Shown here in pieces: positions 16,157 through 24,339 of a DNA stretch of 64,000 nucleotides. The notes under the pieces were generated by a model. That model saw only the letters and a list, made by a program, of their open reading frames with translations. It was not told the origin of the DNA and did no database searches. Position 1 is the stretch's first letter. Each line of letters begins with the position of its first letter. Source of the stretch: Devosia ureilytica (lineage in GTDB: Bacteria; Pseudomonadota; Alphaproteobacteria; Rhizobiales; Devosiaceae); the NCBI RefSeq assembly GCF_024273195.1, contig NZ_JAMZCU010000003.1, forward strand, positions 1-64,000, written 5' to 3'. The translations under genes and the position numbers were made by a program.

Positions 16157-17656
16157 ATGAACAAGGCCGTTAGACCTGCAGGTTTCTCTTCCGCGAACTC
16201 CGAAATATCGGAGTCACCGTCGGGTGGTTCATCACCCCAGAAGACACTGAATAGTAAACTGAAGGTCATTTCCTTGTTTGCCGGCATCGGCGGTTTCGAC
16301 CATGCATTCGACATGGCCGGCGGCGAGATCGCGATGCAGTGCGAACTGGATAAGTTCTGCCAGTCGATCTTGAAGAAGCACTGGCCAAAGGCAACACTCG
16401 TGTCCGATATAAAGAAGCTTAGACCCGAGGAAATGCCGGATGCTGATGTCTGGACGGCAGGGTTCCCCTGTCAGGACGTGTCGCTTGCTCGCGGCAATCA
16501 TGGCCGAAATGGCCTGAAGGGTAACCACACCAGTCTATTTTTCGATTTGATGCGGCTTGTCGAAGCAAAGCGCCCGAAGGTGCTGTTGCTTGAGAACGTG
16601 GTTGGACTTCTCAACTCGCATCAAGGTTGCGATTTCGGCGTGATCCTAATGGAGTTGATCGAACGCGGTTATGCGGTCAGTTGGCGCGTTATGAACGCAC
16701 GCTATTTCGGAGTCGCCCAGTCACGACCTCGCGTATTCATTTGCGCCTGGAAGGGCGACTATCATAGCGCGACAGAAGCTCTATTTGAACCGAAGCGTAG
16801 CGCTGATCGCGGCTCTGAGCGCGCCGGTTTCGTAACGCAATCAAAGCATAGCACAGGCGCTATCGTGCCGCAGCTGGCTTATTGTGTCGCCGCGACGTCG
16901 GGGAGGCACACCGGTAACGATTGGAGCCGATCATATATTTCCTATCCCGATGCCGTTCGACGGCCGACACCTACTGAGAGCGAGCGTCTTCAAGGCTTTC
17001 CCGCTGGATGGACCGTTCCGTTGGCGAGCGTCCCACAACCTGCGCGCGGTTTCGATTCTGAGCGCTACAAGTCGGTCGGCAACGCCGTTGCCGTTCCGGT
17101 AGTTGCCTGGATCGCAAAACGCATCGGCGGGATCGTCGCGGCTGCGGTGAAGCGCCCTGAAGAGATCGACTTGCCTGAGGATGTTCTGAAGCTAGCGCCG
17201 GAACTTCGAAACGCTACGCGCGTGCTGTCGTTCGCAGCGATCGCCGATGAAATCCGCGCCGGCACGTTCGTTCGGAAATGGAAGAGCGGCGGCGTGGCTT
17301 GCCGTGACATGATCATCGAAGGCACTGCATCACCGGCGCCGTCAAAGATTGTGCCCGCCCGCTTCGTCGATGCGCTCGATGCGACGCGTCCGGATGAAAG
17401 CTACTTCCTAACGGCCAACGCTGCTGCTGGCATTCTGCGCCGCGTGAAAGTTGTTGGACGCACTCTTTTTCTGCCGATGAGCGTCGCTCTGGAGAAAATC
17501 GTGCAAGCAGCCGGAGAATCACCCATAGATGAAGGTGGTGACTCTGGGGGTAGTAAATTTGGCAAGTCCAGCATTCGTCCGGCTCGGACCATCGAGCGCG
17601 GCAGTTTCAGAACAGATAGACAGTTCTCCGCCGGGGTTGAGATCCGCGCCGATTGA
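16157..17656 (+). CDS. C5-cytosine DNA methyltransferase
   Basis: Methylates cytosine at C5 in a specific DNA sequence using S-adenosylmethionine. Motifs occur in standard order: FAGIGGF (I) near residue 40, the catalytic PCQ (IV) near 104, ENV (VI) near 146, QSRPRVF (VIII) near 188, RLQGFP (IX) near 277 and GNAV (X) near 308. The variable target-recognition stretch between VIII and IX is short. About 180 residues follow motif X, an unusually long C-terminal extension that may add DNA recognition. The last 128 bases overlap the McrB-like gene in another frame. It is probably the protective partner of the McrBC-like nuclease. Confidence 0.93.
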   Translation: MNKAVRPAGFSSANSEISESPSGGSSPQKTLNSKLKVISLFAGIGGFDHAFDMAGGEIAMQCELDKFCQSILKKHWPKATLVSDIKKLRPEEMPDADVWTAGFPCQDVSLARGNHGRNGLKGNHTSLFFDLMRLVEAKRPKVLLLENVVGLLNSHQGCDFGVILMELIERGYAVSWRVMNARYFGVAQSRPRVFICAWKGDYHSATEALFEPKRSADRGSERAGFVTQSKHSTGAIVPQLAYCVAATSGRHTGNDWSRSYISYPDAVRRPTPTESERLQGFPAGWTVPLASVPQPARGFDSERYKSVGNAVAVPVVAWIAKRIGGIVAAAVKRPEEIDLPEDVLKLAPELRNATRVLSFAAIADEIRAGTFVRKWKSGGVACRDMIIEGTASPAPSKIVPARFVDALDATRPDESYFLTANAAAGILRRVKVVGRTLFLPMSVALEKIVQAAGESPIDEGGDSGGSKFGKSSIRPARTIERGSFRTDRQFSAGVEIRAD

Positions 17657-18986
17657 GCTGACTTGTGCTCAAGTACCGAAAGAGTTTGAGGTTGGCTCGA
17701 TCGTCCTTATTTGGCTTGGCAGCAACAACAACAAAGGCGTAGCTACACCCTGGGATCAGGGTGTGCGGGCGATTGGCAATTGTTCGTCGAAAGAGCAGGC
17801 CAGCGACGGTAAGAACTTCGAGATCGCGATCGATAACGTATTTGTGTTCCCGAAGTCGGTGAAAAAGGAAGACCTACTTAAGAGCGCGCCGGACACCTAC
17901 ACCCAGTTCCTGACAGACGCCTCGATCGTCGGCATCAACAACTACGCGTCTCAGGTCGTTCAGATCCTCAAGCCGCAGGATTTGACGATCATCTGCGCGA
18001 TGATCTCCAGCATCCAGCCGGAATCCCGCGACGAGCTTGAGAAGCGGGTGCCGTCCTCGAAGACGTTCAAACTTTCACTCCCGGCGCAAAAGCAGATGCA
18101 GGCGCCAAAGGAGGCACCGGAGACACTCGTAGCGTCACTGATACCGGACGATGATCCCGTGCTAGTCGAAGTCTATCGACTGTTGAACGAGGACCAGATG
18201 GGCGGCGTGATGCTCGTTGGATCTCCCGGCACGGGTAAGACATGGTACGCTCGGCAGATCGCACTGAAATTGACCGGGGGCTTCGATTCTCTGATCCGCG
18301 AGGTGCAGTTTCATCCGTCGTATCAGTATGAAGACTTCGTGGAGGGTTACGTTCCTGACCGCGACGCAGGTGGGTTTCGCCTCGTAGATAAGCACCTATT
18401 ACAGATGGTGGCAGCCGCGCAGAAAACGAACTCCCTTGTCGTGATGATCATCGACGAGTTCAGCCGAACGGACCCGGCGCGAGTTCTCGGTGAGACCATG
18501 ACGTATATGGAAGGATCGCATCGTGGTAGGGAGTTCTTTTTGCCGTCGGGCCGCGTGGTAAGTATCCCCAAAAACTTGATATTCTTGGCCACGATGAACC
18601 CGGAAGACCGGTCGGTCGACGAGATCGATGCCGCGATGGAGCGCCGATGGGCAAAGGTGCGGATAGCGCCCAGCGCCGACAAACTGCGCGACTTCCTCAC
18701 GGCAAATGGGATGGCTGGACCTGCGATGGGCCCGGTGGTCGAGTTCTTCATCGAGCTTCAGAACCACATCGACATCGGGCACGCGTTCTTCCGTACGGTC
18801 AAGGACGGCGCCTCGCTCCAGCGGCTTTGGACCTCACAGTTGGATTTTGCCATGAGGAAGCGTTTCCGGTTTGACGCGGAGACGCAGAAAGTCGTCGAAG
18901 CACACTGGCAGAAGTGCCTGGCCGCAGTCATCGCCGCCGAAACTCCGCCGCCGGGGAACGTCGCCCAGGCGGCGGGCAACGGTTAA
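17529..18986 (+). CDS. McrB-like AAA+ NTPase, restriction subunit
   Basis: A 485-residue motor subunit of a McrBC-type nuclease. The C-terminal AAA+ domain has Walker A GSPGTGKTW near residue 232, Walker B MIIDEFSRTDPARVLGE near 305, and the McrB-specific ATMNPEDRSVDEIDAAMERRW near 354. McrB proteins are GTP-driven hexamers that translocate DNA. The N-terminal 200 residues are unlike E. coli McrB and presumably recognise the target; the EVGSIVLIWLGSNNNKG segment recalls a beta-barrel reader fold, with low certainty. The start is uncertain because the first 128 bases overlap the methyltransferase. McrC follows after 9 bases. Confidence 0.88.
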   Translation: MKVVTLGVVNLASPAFVRLGPSSAAVSEQIDSSPPGLRSAPIELTCAQVPKEFEVGSIVLIWLGSNNNKGVATPWDQGVRAIGNCSSKEQASDGKNFEIAIDNVFVFPKSVKKEDLLKSAPDTYTQFLTDASIVGINNYASQVVQILKPQDLTIICAMISSIQPESRDELEKRVPSSKTFKLSLPAQKQMQAPKEAPETLVASLIPDDDPVLVEVYRLLNEDQMGGVMLVGSPGTGKTWYARQIALKLTGGFDSLIREVQFHPSYQYEDFVEGYVPDRDAGGFRLVDKHLLQMVAAAQKTNSLVVMIIDEFSRTDPARVLGETMTYMEGSHRGREFFLPSGRVVSIPKNLIFLATMNPEDRSVDEIDAAMERRWAKVRIAPSADKLRDFLTANGMAGPAMGPVVEFFIELQNHIDIGHAFFRTVKDGASLQRLWTSQLDFAMRKRFRFDAETQKVVEAHWQKCLAAVIAAETPPPGNVAQAAGNG

Positions 18987-18995
18987 CGCGGGCCC

Positions 18996-20285
18996 GTGGA
19001 AACCCCACACAGTGTCGCAACGGCAGACGGCAAAACCGTCTACAGCGTCGATTCGCGAGGAATGATAGAGGTTGACCTTGCCGATCTCATGATCGGCGGC
19101 GAGTTGTCCATCTTCCGCGAGGTCGAGGATAGGGGGCTGCTGTCCCTCCGCTTCCAAAGACGGAAGGCAATCATAGCCGCAGGTGGATTCATCGGCCTTA
19201 TTCCGCTGACGCCCACAGTCACGATAGAGGTCAACCCAAAACTACCGGTCCGCAACCTGGCGCGCGTCCTGGACGTCGCACGCAGTTCATTGACGCCGTT
19301 GGCAACTGCTGATCGTCTCTATCTTACAAATGATGGTCCGACGAACAGCATCATGGAGTTCCTCGGACGGAACCTGCTCGACGCCGTGAGACCTCTGGAA
19401 CTGCTCGGGCTTCACAAGGAATACCTCCGATGTGCTCGCAGCACATCGCATCCGTCGGGCCGTATAGACATTTCGTCGAGCCTCAAGCAGCACTGGTCCC
19501 ATGGACAACCGCATCGGGTGGTGGCACAGCGCTTCGAGCAAACGTCGGACGTTCCGGCGAACCGGGTCATCAAATATGCACTGCAATTCCTTCTCCAGCG
19601 CCTGCGATCCACCTCTACGACGTCGCTAGAGTTGATCAGAAAGGCCAATGAAGTGTTTAACCGGTTGCCTGGTTCGATCGGTGAGATGGCTATCGCCGAT
19701 CTTCAGGGCGCTAAGGCGGCGATTCAGCGGCGACTATTGCCGGCGCAGCGGGACTACTACTACAGAGCGCTTGAGATCGCCGTGCTGATCCTGTCGAACG
19801 GCGGTATCGCGCTCCAGGAGAAGGGCAGCGACGTTCTGCTCCGCAGCTTCGTTGTCAACTTCGACGACCTGTTCGAGTGTTACATCCGGCGCGTTCTCCA
19901 GTCATTCGCGTCGAACGAGATCGGCGTCTTCGACGGCAACAACGAGCGTAGGAAGTACCTTTTTCAAAACACCAAGGTCCATTACGCCCAGCCCGACATT
20001 GTCGTGACTTCGAATGTGACGGCCAAGACCGTCGTCTCCGACGTGAAATACAAGGATCTGCCAAAGCGCGAAGACATCAACCAGGCGGTGACCTATGCCG
20101 TTTCATACAGCACGACAAAGGCGCTAATCATCCATCAGGTGAGGCCCGGCAACGCATCGGGTTTGAAGCACATCGGCGTCATGGGCGACATTTCGGTCGA
20201 TGCTTACGGTTTTGATCTCGACAGCCTCGACCTTCCGAAAGAAGAGAAGGCCATGGCAGAAGCAGTCTTCGCATTGATTTCATGA
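18996..20285 (+). CDS. McrC-like PD-(D/E)xK nuclease subunit
   Basis: A 429-residue protein of the McrC family, read from a GTG start 9 bases after the McrB-like gene. The N-terminal part (residues 20-110) is the beta-rich domain that binds McrB and stimulates its NTPase. The C-terminal nuclease shows the catalytic pair QPDIVV near residue 331 and SDVKYK near 348, a PD-(D/E)xK core. In known systems McrC cuts DNA when McrB motors converge or stall. Intact motifs suggest it is active. Confidence 0.92.
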   Translation: METPHSVATADGKTVYSVDSRGMIEVDLADLMIGGELSIFREVEDRGLLSLRFQRRKAIIAAGGFIGLIPLTPTVTIEVNPKLPVRNLARVLDVARSSLTPLATADRLYLTNDGPTNSIMEFLGRNLLDAVRPLELLGLHKEYLRCARSTSHPSGRIDISSSLKQHWSHGQPHRVVAQRFEQTSDVPANRVIKYALQFLLQRLRSTSTTSLELIRKANEVFNRLPGSIGEMAIADLQGAKAAIQRRLLPAQRDYYYRALEIAVLILSNGGIALQEKGSDVLLRSFVVNFDDLFECYIRRVLQSFASNEIGVFDGNNERRKYLFQNTKVHYAQPDIVVTSNVTAKTVVSDVKYKDLPKREDINQAVTYAVSYSTTKALIIHQVRPGNASGLKHIGVMGDISVDAYGFDLDSLDLPKEEKAMAEAVFALIS

Positions 20286-20319
20286 GTTTTTCAGCTTCAG
20301 CCAAAAGGGAGTAAATTTC

Positions 20320-20643
20320 TCAAGGCTTGATGGCGTGTATGCTATCCCCACGCAGCGCAGATGTTTTGAGCAGCTCAGCAGAAACCCGCTTGAGGAACCG
20401 CTTGTGCCGACCGTCAGGTGCGAAGGATGCGCCGAGCATGTGGTCGCCAATGATCCGATGCGCCTCGGCGCCGTAATATTCACGATATAATGCCGCAGCG
20501 TGCCGAACGTCGTAATCGGTCGGTTCACGGCACCTGTCTCGCCGCTCGGCAGCAAACATCAGGAGGCCGCCGACGATCGCCGCCACGTACCATGTTGCGA
20601 GCGCCTTATAGGCCAATGCGATGATCGTTCCAAAGCTATCCAT
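20320..20643 (-). CDS. small single-span membrane protein, unknown
   Basis: A 107-residue protein opposed to the McrBC genes. It has one clear membrane segment near residues 15-32 (TWYVAAIVGGLLMFA) followed by a charged cytoplasmic or periplasmic domain (ALYREYYGAEAHRIIG; KRFLKRVSAELL). I do not recognise it. It lies between the nuclease gene and the XRE regulator and is divergent from the latter, so it may belong to the defence cassette. The start at 20,643 is an ATG; a longer reading is possible. Confidence 0.55.
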   Translation of the reverse strand: MDSFGTIIALAYKALATWYVAAIVGGLLMFAAERRDRCREPTDYDVRHAAALYREYYGAEAHRIIGDHMLGASFAPDGRHKRFLKRVSAELLKTSALRGDSIHAIKP

Positions 20644-20736
20644 GGATGTTGAATATAGTCGACATTTCGAGGAAGTAAGCAAAAATGTGACGATCAGTCC
20701 GTGGACGATCCGTCTACATGTCGGCGCTATGCCGGG

Positions 20737-20970
20737 ATGTTGGATTACAGACGAGTCTTGGCAGAGAACGTGAAGGCGGCGAGAAAGGCTCTCGATCTGT
20801 CGCAGGAGGCCCTCGCGCTAGAGGCAGCCATTGATCGCACCTATGTCAGCGGTATTGAGCGGGGCAGACGGAATCCATCGCTGACCATGATCGCCAAGCT
20901 TGCCGAAAGGCTGAAGACGACGCCAGCGGCGCTATTGTCGCCCATGACACAAGAGCAGACGGGGAAGTAG
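20737..20970 (+). CDS. XRE-family HTH regulator, C-protein-like
   Basis: A 77-residue protein that is almost entirely one helix-turn-helix domain: VKAARKALDLSQEALALEA and IDRTYVSGIERGRRNPSLT. Its size and sequence are typical of controller (C) proteins of restriction-modification systems, which delay restriction until DNA is methylated. A GTG at 20,701 would add 12 residues, but the dyad GTGGAC-GATCC-GTCTAC there looks more like an operator. It is followed after 1 base by the P-loop gene. Control of the cassette promoter at 15,910 is inferred. Confidence 0.85.
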   Translation: MLDYRRVLAENVKAARKALDLSQEALALEAAIDRTYVSGIERGRRNPSLTMIAKLAERLKTTPAALLSPMTQEQTGK

Positions 20971-20971
20971 T

Positions 20972-21463
20972 ATGGGAGACAGGCTGTTCGTCGCCGTGTT
21001 GGGGAACCGCAATTCTGGGAAATCCACAACTTGGAACACTCTGTTTGGCCGGACTGTAAAGACCGGCAAGCAGTCGCGATCTCTGGAACTCCGGCCGGGC
21101 GAATGCGTCGAGGTCTTCCTTGTAAGCGGTTCGTTCGAGGAGCGTAATCTATACGCAGGCGATGTCCTGGAAGACCAAACCAGCAGGATCGTTCTGTGCT
21201 CGATGCAATATACCGAGGACGTCGCCAAGACGCTCGACTATGTCAAAGAGAAGGGGTTCGACATTTATGTCCACTGGCTGAACCCTGGCTATAGCGATCC
21301 GGGCGAAAACTGGGATCGGTTGGGATTGGTCAATCGTATACTGGACGCTCCCTCGGCACTGGCGGTCCGCTCGGGCAAGGTTAGCGCCGCAGGCCGAGTC
21401 CAAGAATTAAGAGAGTTCATATATGGCTGGGCCGTATATAGAGGGCTAATCTTCAAATGCTGA
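20972..21463 (+). CDS. small P-loop NTPase-like protein, unknown
   Basis: A 163-residue protein with a clear N-terminal Walker A, LGNRNSGKSTTWNTLFG (residues 10-26), of the G-x4-G-K-S/T type. A strand followed by a charged segment (IVLCSMQYTED) occupies the place of a Walker B, but no GTPase NKxD motif is evident. I recognise no named family. It starts 1 base after the XRE regulator stop and must be co-transcribed with it. A role as partner or sensor of the restriction cassette is suggested only by position. Confidence 0.7.
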   Translation: MGDRLFVAVLGNRNSGKSTTWNTLFGRTVKTGKQSRSLELRPGECVEVFLVSGSFEERNLYAGDVLEDQTSRIVLCSMQYTEDVAKTLDYVKEKGFDIYVHWLNPGYSDPGENWDRLGLVNRILDAPSALAVRSGKVSAAGRVQELREFIYGWAVYRGLIFKC

Positions 21464-21476
21464 TCCTGCACTTCCG

Positions 21477-21917
21477 CTAATCGTCCAAAATCTTCGCGCC
21501 GCGCACGGTGGCGAGCCCTTCAATCACCGCGATCCGCACGAAGTCGGCAGGCGCCTGCTTCGAGTGGCCGTCGTTGAGCGCCTGGATATGTCCGGCGTTG
21601 TTAGTGATGTGGATTTCTCGGTTCGTGCCAATGTCGAACGCCTCGATGATCGGAGCGCCGGCCTCGATTGTTGCGACCGAGTTCGCGTCGCCAGTCGAGC
21701 CCATCGTGCCGGGAATGCGGGCAGGAAACAGACCCTCAAAGGCGCGATCCAACTCTGGCGTCCAGTTCGAGCGGGCCGTGCCGGTGTCCACCGGCGTCCC
21801 CTCGACAGCGGAGCGGAGCACGACCTGGGCGCAATCCTTCATTGCACGCTCGACGTTTCCCTCGACCCGCACGGCGATGCGGTCGAGCCTCTTTGCCAAG
21901 TCATCAAGTCCGGCCAT
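21477..21917 (-). CDS. HK97 gp10-like phage protein
   Basis: A 146-residue protein resembling HK97-gp10-family head-tail joining or tail-completion proteins. The marks are a helical N-terminus, the segment TPVDTGTARSNW near residue 60, and the C-terminal pattern HITNNAGHIQALNDGHSKQAP followed by a long helix. RBS AAAGGAAAT precedes the ATG at 21,917. In full phages this gene stands among capsid and tail genes; here those are missing. It ends 14 bases from the convergent P-loop gene, marking the border between defence and phage-like modules. Confidence 0.75.
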   Translation of the reverse strand: MAGLDDLAKRLDRIAVRVEGNVERAMKDCAQVVLRSAVEGTPVDTGTARSNWTPELDRAFEGLFPARIPGTMGSTGDANSVATIEAGAPIIEAFDIGTNREIHITNNAGHIQALNDGHSKQAPADFVRIAVIEGLATVRGAKILDD

Positions 21918-21980
21918 GGCCGATTTCCTTTCAATCGCACACGGACACTGGGTCCGGCGGCAGTTCGGTGTCGTCTTCGA

Positions 21981-22376
21981 TCAGTGAATATCCTTCGGCA
22001 TGCTGTCGCGCTGCACCCGGTAGACGAGGAGCGCCATGAGCGGGTCGCCGTCTTCGAGGTAAGGCCGCAGGCGCGGGTGAACCGTGCCTGTATGCGCGTC
22101 CAGTGCCCAGGGTTCCCGGACGAATATCAGGACGTTTGCCGCCCCCGACATCGCAGGGATGACCACCGGTCGGTAGCCAAGGTTGAGAAGCCTCTCGGCG
22201 TGGTGGACCTGCATGTAGATGTGGTCGGCGTAGCGGTCGGCATCGATTCCTGCCTCTACCCAGAGGTCCTTGACCTGCACCACGGGGCATCCGGCGAGGC
22301 AGCCCATCATTCGGGCACGGTGCGCCTTGCTGCGGCGGGCTAGCTCGATCATCGCCGGGTCGCGGGATCGGGCCAT
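21981..22376 (-). CDS. hypothetical phage-module protein
   Basis: A 131-residue protein with no family I can name. It has a basic N-terminus (ELARRSKAHRARMMG), a CLAGCP pair of cysteines, a mixed central part (HAERLLNLGYRPVVIP) and a C-terminus ending in KDIH. The ATG at 22,376 follows GGGAGCC and lies 2 bases after the preceding stop, so it is in the same operon as the gp10-like gene. A structural or packaging role is possible from context only. Confidence 0.65.
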   Translation of the reverse strand: MARSRDPAMIELARRSKAHRARMMGCLAGCPVVQVKDLWVEAGIDADRYADHIYMQVHHAERLLNLGYRPVVIPAMSGAANVLIFVREPWALDAHTGTVHPRLRPYLEDGDPLMALLVYRVQRDSMPKDIH

Positions 22377-22378
22377 GG

Positions 22379-22645
22379 TCAGGCTCCCTTCATGTAGGAG
22401 CCGCCCCGGTCGAGGCTTGGCCACACGGACTGTCCCCTTGCGCCAACCGGCATGCCACCAACGAAGGCTGCGGGCGCGGAAGTCAGGTCTACACTCGTCC
22501 AGCCGACGAGCGCGTTCGGCTCGCCAAGCAGAATTTCGGCTGCGACGCGCGCAGCCGATGCCGATGCGCCGACCGCTAGCGCGAAGTTAAGCCCATCAGC
22601 GCGACGGTGTTCCTCGCGGACAGGAAAGAATGCAAAGGTGGCCAT
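22379..22645 (-). CDS. hypothetical small phage-module protein
   Basis: An 88-residue protein, Ala/Gly/Val-rich, with a charged N-terminus (FFPVREEHRRADG) and no membrane segment or known motif. It is packed tightly between two genes of the same strand (2-base gaps on both sides), which supports coding. I do not recognise it. Confidence 0.65.
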   Translation of the reverse strand: MATFAFFPVREEHRRADGLNFALAVGASASAARVAAEILLGEPNALVGWTSVDLTSAPAAFVGGMPVGARGQSVWPSLDRGGSYMKGA

Positions 22646-22647
22646 AG

Positions 22648-23388
22648 TCAGTTCTCCTCGTTGTCATCTCGAATTTCTGGGGCATTGAGTGCGGCTCGGT
22701 CTCGGGCGCGAAGAGCGATGCCGATGCTGCCCTCGGCCGATGCACGGCCAGCCTCAAAGGCGCGGTCGTCTAGGACGGCCCGCTGAGCCAGTTCGCTCAC
22801 TTCCATGATGGCAGCCTGCACCGCCCGGTAATCGTCTCCGACCAAGTGATCGGCGAGTTCCTGTGGCGAGAACGGACGTTCGCTATGTGGCAGCCGGCCG
22901 ACTTGTGAGGCAAGCACGGCGCCGAGCTCGCGGTCCTTCGTGGATACCGCGAGAGCCGCAAGGCTCGCGAGCTCGACCTTGCCCGCATGTTCGAGCTGCT
23001 GGATCAGCCGGCTCCGACGCTCACTGCCGAGACCGTCGCGCATCAGCATCTGGATACTGGAATTGTAGTGTGTCCTTGCGTCCTCGACCGAGCGCCGAAG
23101 GGCGTCGATTTCACGCAACCGGGTCGTTCGGGCGTCGAGGCTGGAACGCTTCAGGTCCGCCCGCAACCCGCCAAGGGCACGACCGACGACCTGTGATCGC
23201 TGGGAGGGTGTGAGGTCGTACAGGGTGGCTTCGAGCTCTTCCCGGCGCTTTGCCACCCGTACGTTCATCTCGGAAATGCGCTTGGCGTTCTCCGAGTGGA
23301 GCTCGCGAGCCCGCGTGAGCGAGGCCTTGATCGACGTCACGTCGACCCACGGCTTCGTCAGGGTGGGTGGAGCCTTCTTGATTGCCAT
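22648..23388 (-). CDS. helical coiled-coil protein of the phage module
   Basis: A 246-residue, strongly charged helical protein. Residues 20-55 and 60-130 have heptad-like runs (ARELHSENAKRISEMNVRV; TTRLREIDALRRSVEDART), and the C-terminal half is also helical. There is no recognised domain. The start at 23,388 gives a lysine-rich N-terminus. Its place at the head of the short structural-like gene string would suit a scaffold or assembly factor, but this is speculation. Confidence 0.65.
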   Translation of the reverse strand: MAIKKAPPTLTKPWVDVTSIKASLTRARELHSENAKRISEMNVRVAKRREELEATLYDLTPSQRSQVVGRALGGLRADLKRSSLDARTTRLREIDALRRSVEDARTHYNSSIQMLMRDGLGSERRSRLIQQLEHAGKVELASLAALAVSTKDRELGAVLASQVGRLPHSERPFSPQELADHLVGDDYRAVQAAIMEVSELAQRAVLDDRAFEAGRASAEGSIGIALRARDRAALNAPEIRDDNEEN

Positions 23389-23558
23389 CTGGTCTTCTCC
23401 TTCGTCGTTGAGCGTCACGCTCAACCAGGCCGGAGGACCTTGGCGCGGGTCACAGCCCGCAGGAGCGTCCACCTCCATTGAGGTGACCGGATCGGCCCAT
23501 CGGCCGATCCGTAGACGTTCTCAGCATGGCTCGCCGTCGTGCCGGATCGGACCAGCAC

Positions 23559-23798
23559 TTACGCCGCCGCAAGCAGCTTCTTCGCCCAATTGCGCTGATA
23601 CGCTGCCGGCAATTCGCTCGCGATCAAGTCAAGCGCTGCATGTCCAGGCCCCATCTCAAGCTGAAACGCACGCATACCCGCCCATGCCGTTGCAGCCGCG
23701 ACCCGCTTCCGTTCCGTGTCGAGGTGCGAGAAACGCTCGATGTCCTCCCGCGAAGGCACGATGCTCACAGTCTCAACGTCCTTCTTCGCCTTACTCAT
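23559..23798 (-). CDS. hypothetical small protein
   Basis: A 79-residue helical protein preceded by GAAGGAGAAAG. It begins with a Lys-rich stretch and contains SREDIERFSHLDTERKRVA, then a second helix ending in KKLLAAA. No family recognised. It lies 27 bases after the next upstream gene on the same strand, in the phage-like operon. Confidence 0.6.
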   Translation of the reverse strand: MSKAKKDVETVSIVPSREDIERFSHLDTERKRVAAATAWAGMRAFQLEMGPGHAALDLIASELPAAYQRNWAKKLLAAA

Positions 23799-23825
23799 GA
23801 TCTTTCTCCTTCTGTTCGATGTCGA

Positions 23826-24218
23826 TCAGGCTGCAACGCTCGGGGTAACGCCGGCGCGACGCTTCCACGCCTCCCAAGCCTCACACCTCTGCCTTGCGCC
23901 GCGCATCGCCATTTCGAGCTGCATATTCGCCCTGCGCAACTCCCCGCCGTCCGCAAAGTCGAAGGCGACCTTTGCCCACTCCCGGATTTGCGGGTCGTAG
24001 TTGTCGCCCACAATCGCGAGCATCATCGCGACGCTGTCCGGGCAGCGCCTATCGAGTTCGTCCATGTACGCGAGGATCGTCGCTGCGATCTCCACTGCAT
24101 CGTCGTCGACCATTTCGGGCGTCAGGCCGCTTACGTCCCGCTGAAGTGCCCGCACGACCCCCGCTACATGGCCGTTCGTCACCACGACCACGGCGTTCTG
24201 GTTCTCATTCTCGGTCAT
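23826..24218 (-). CDS. hypothetical protein at the head of the phage-like operon
   Basis: A 130-residue acidic protein. The ATG at 24,218 is preceded by GGAGATAAGTG. The N-terminus is Glu/Asn-rich, the middle is helical (AVEIAATILAYMDELDRRCP), and the C-terminus has basic patches (RRANMQLEMAMRGARQRC). No domain recognised. It is the first gene of the minus-strand operon that runs to the gp10-like gene and is divergent from the gene at 24,340. Confidence 0.6.
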   Translation of the reverse strand: MTENENQNAVVVVTNGHVAGVVRALQRDVSGLTPEMVDDDAVEIAATILAYMDELDRRCPDSVAMMLAIVGDNYDPQIREWAKVAFDFADGGELRRANMQLEMAMRGARQRCEAWEAWKRRAGVTPSVAA

Positions 24219-24339
24219 CACTTATCTCCATCGTCATCGACCGCCTGATTGCGGGCGCCAGAAGACAGTGGACGAAAGTCGCTGCGATTTCCATGCAAAG
24301 CATTGACTTTGCTTGTAGTCTTGGTGACAACTGCATCCC

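Noticed and set aside
16157..20285. Stand-alone type IV McrBC plus an orphan methyltransferase
   Set aside because: Overlap with the methyltransferase and the linked C-protein-like regulator argue for one restriction-modification unit, though specificity is untested.
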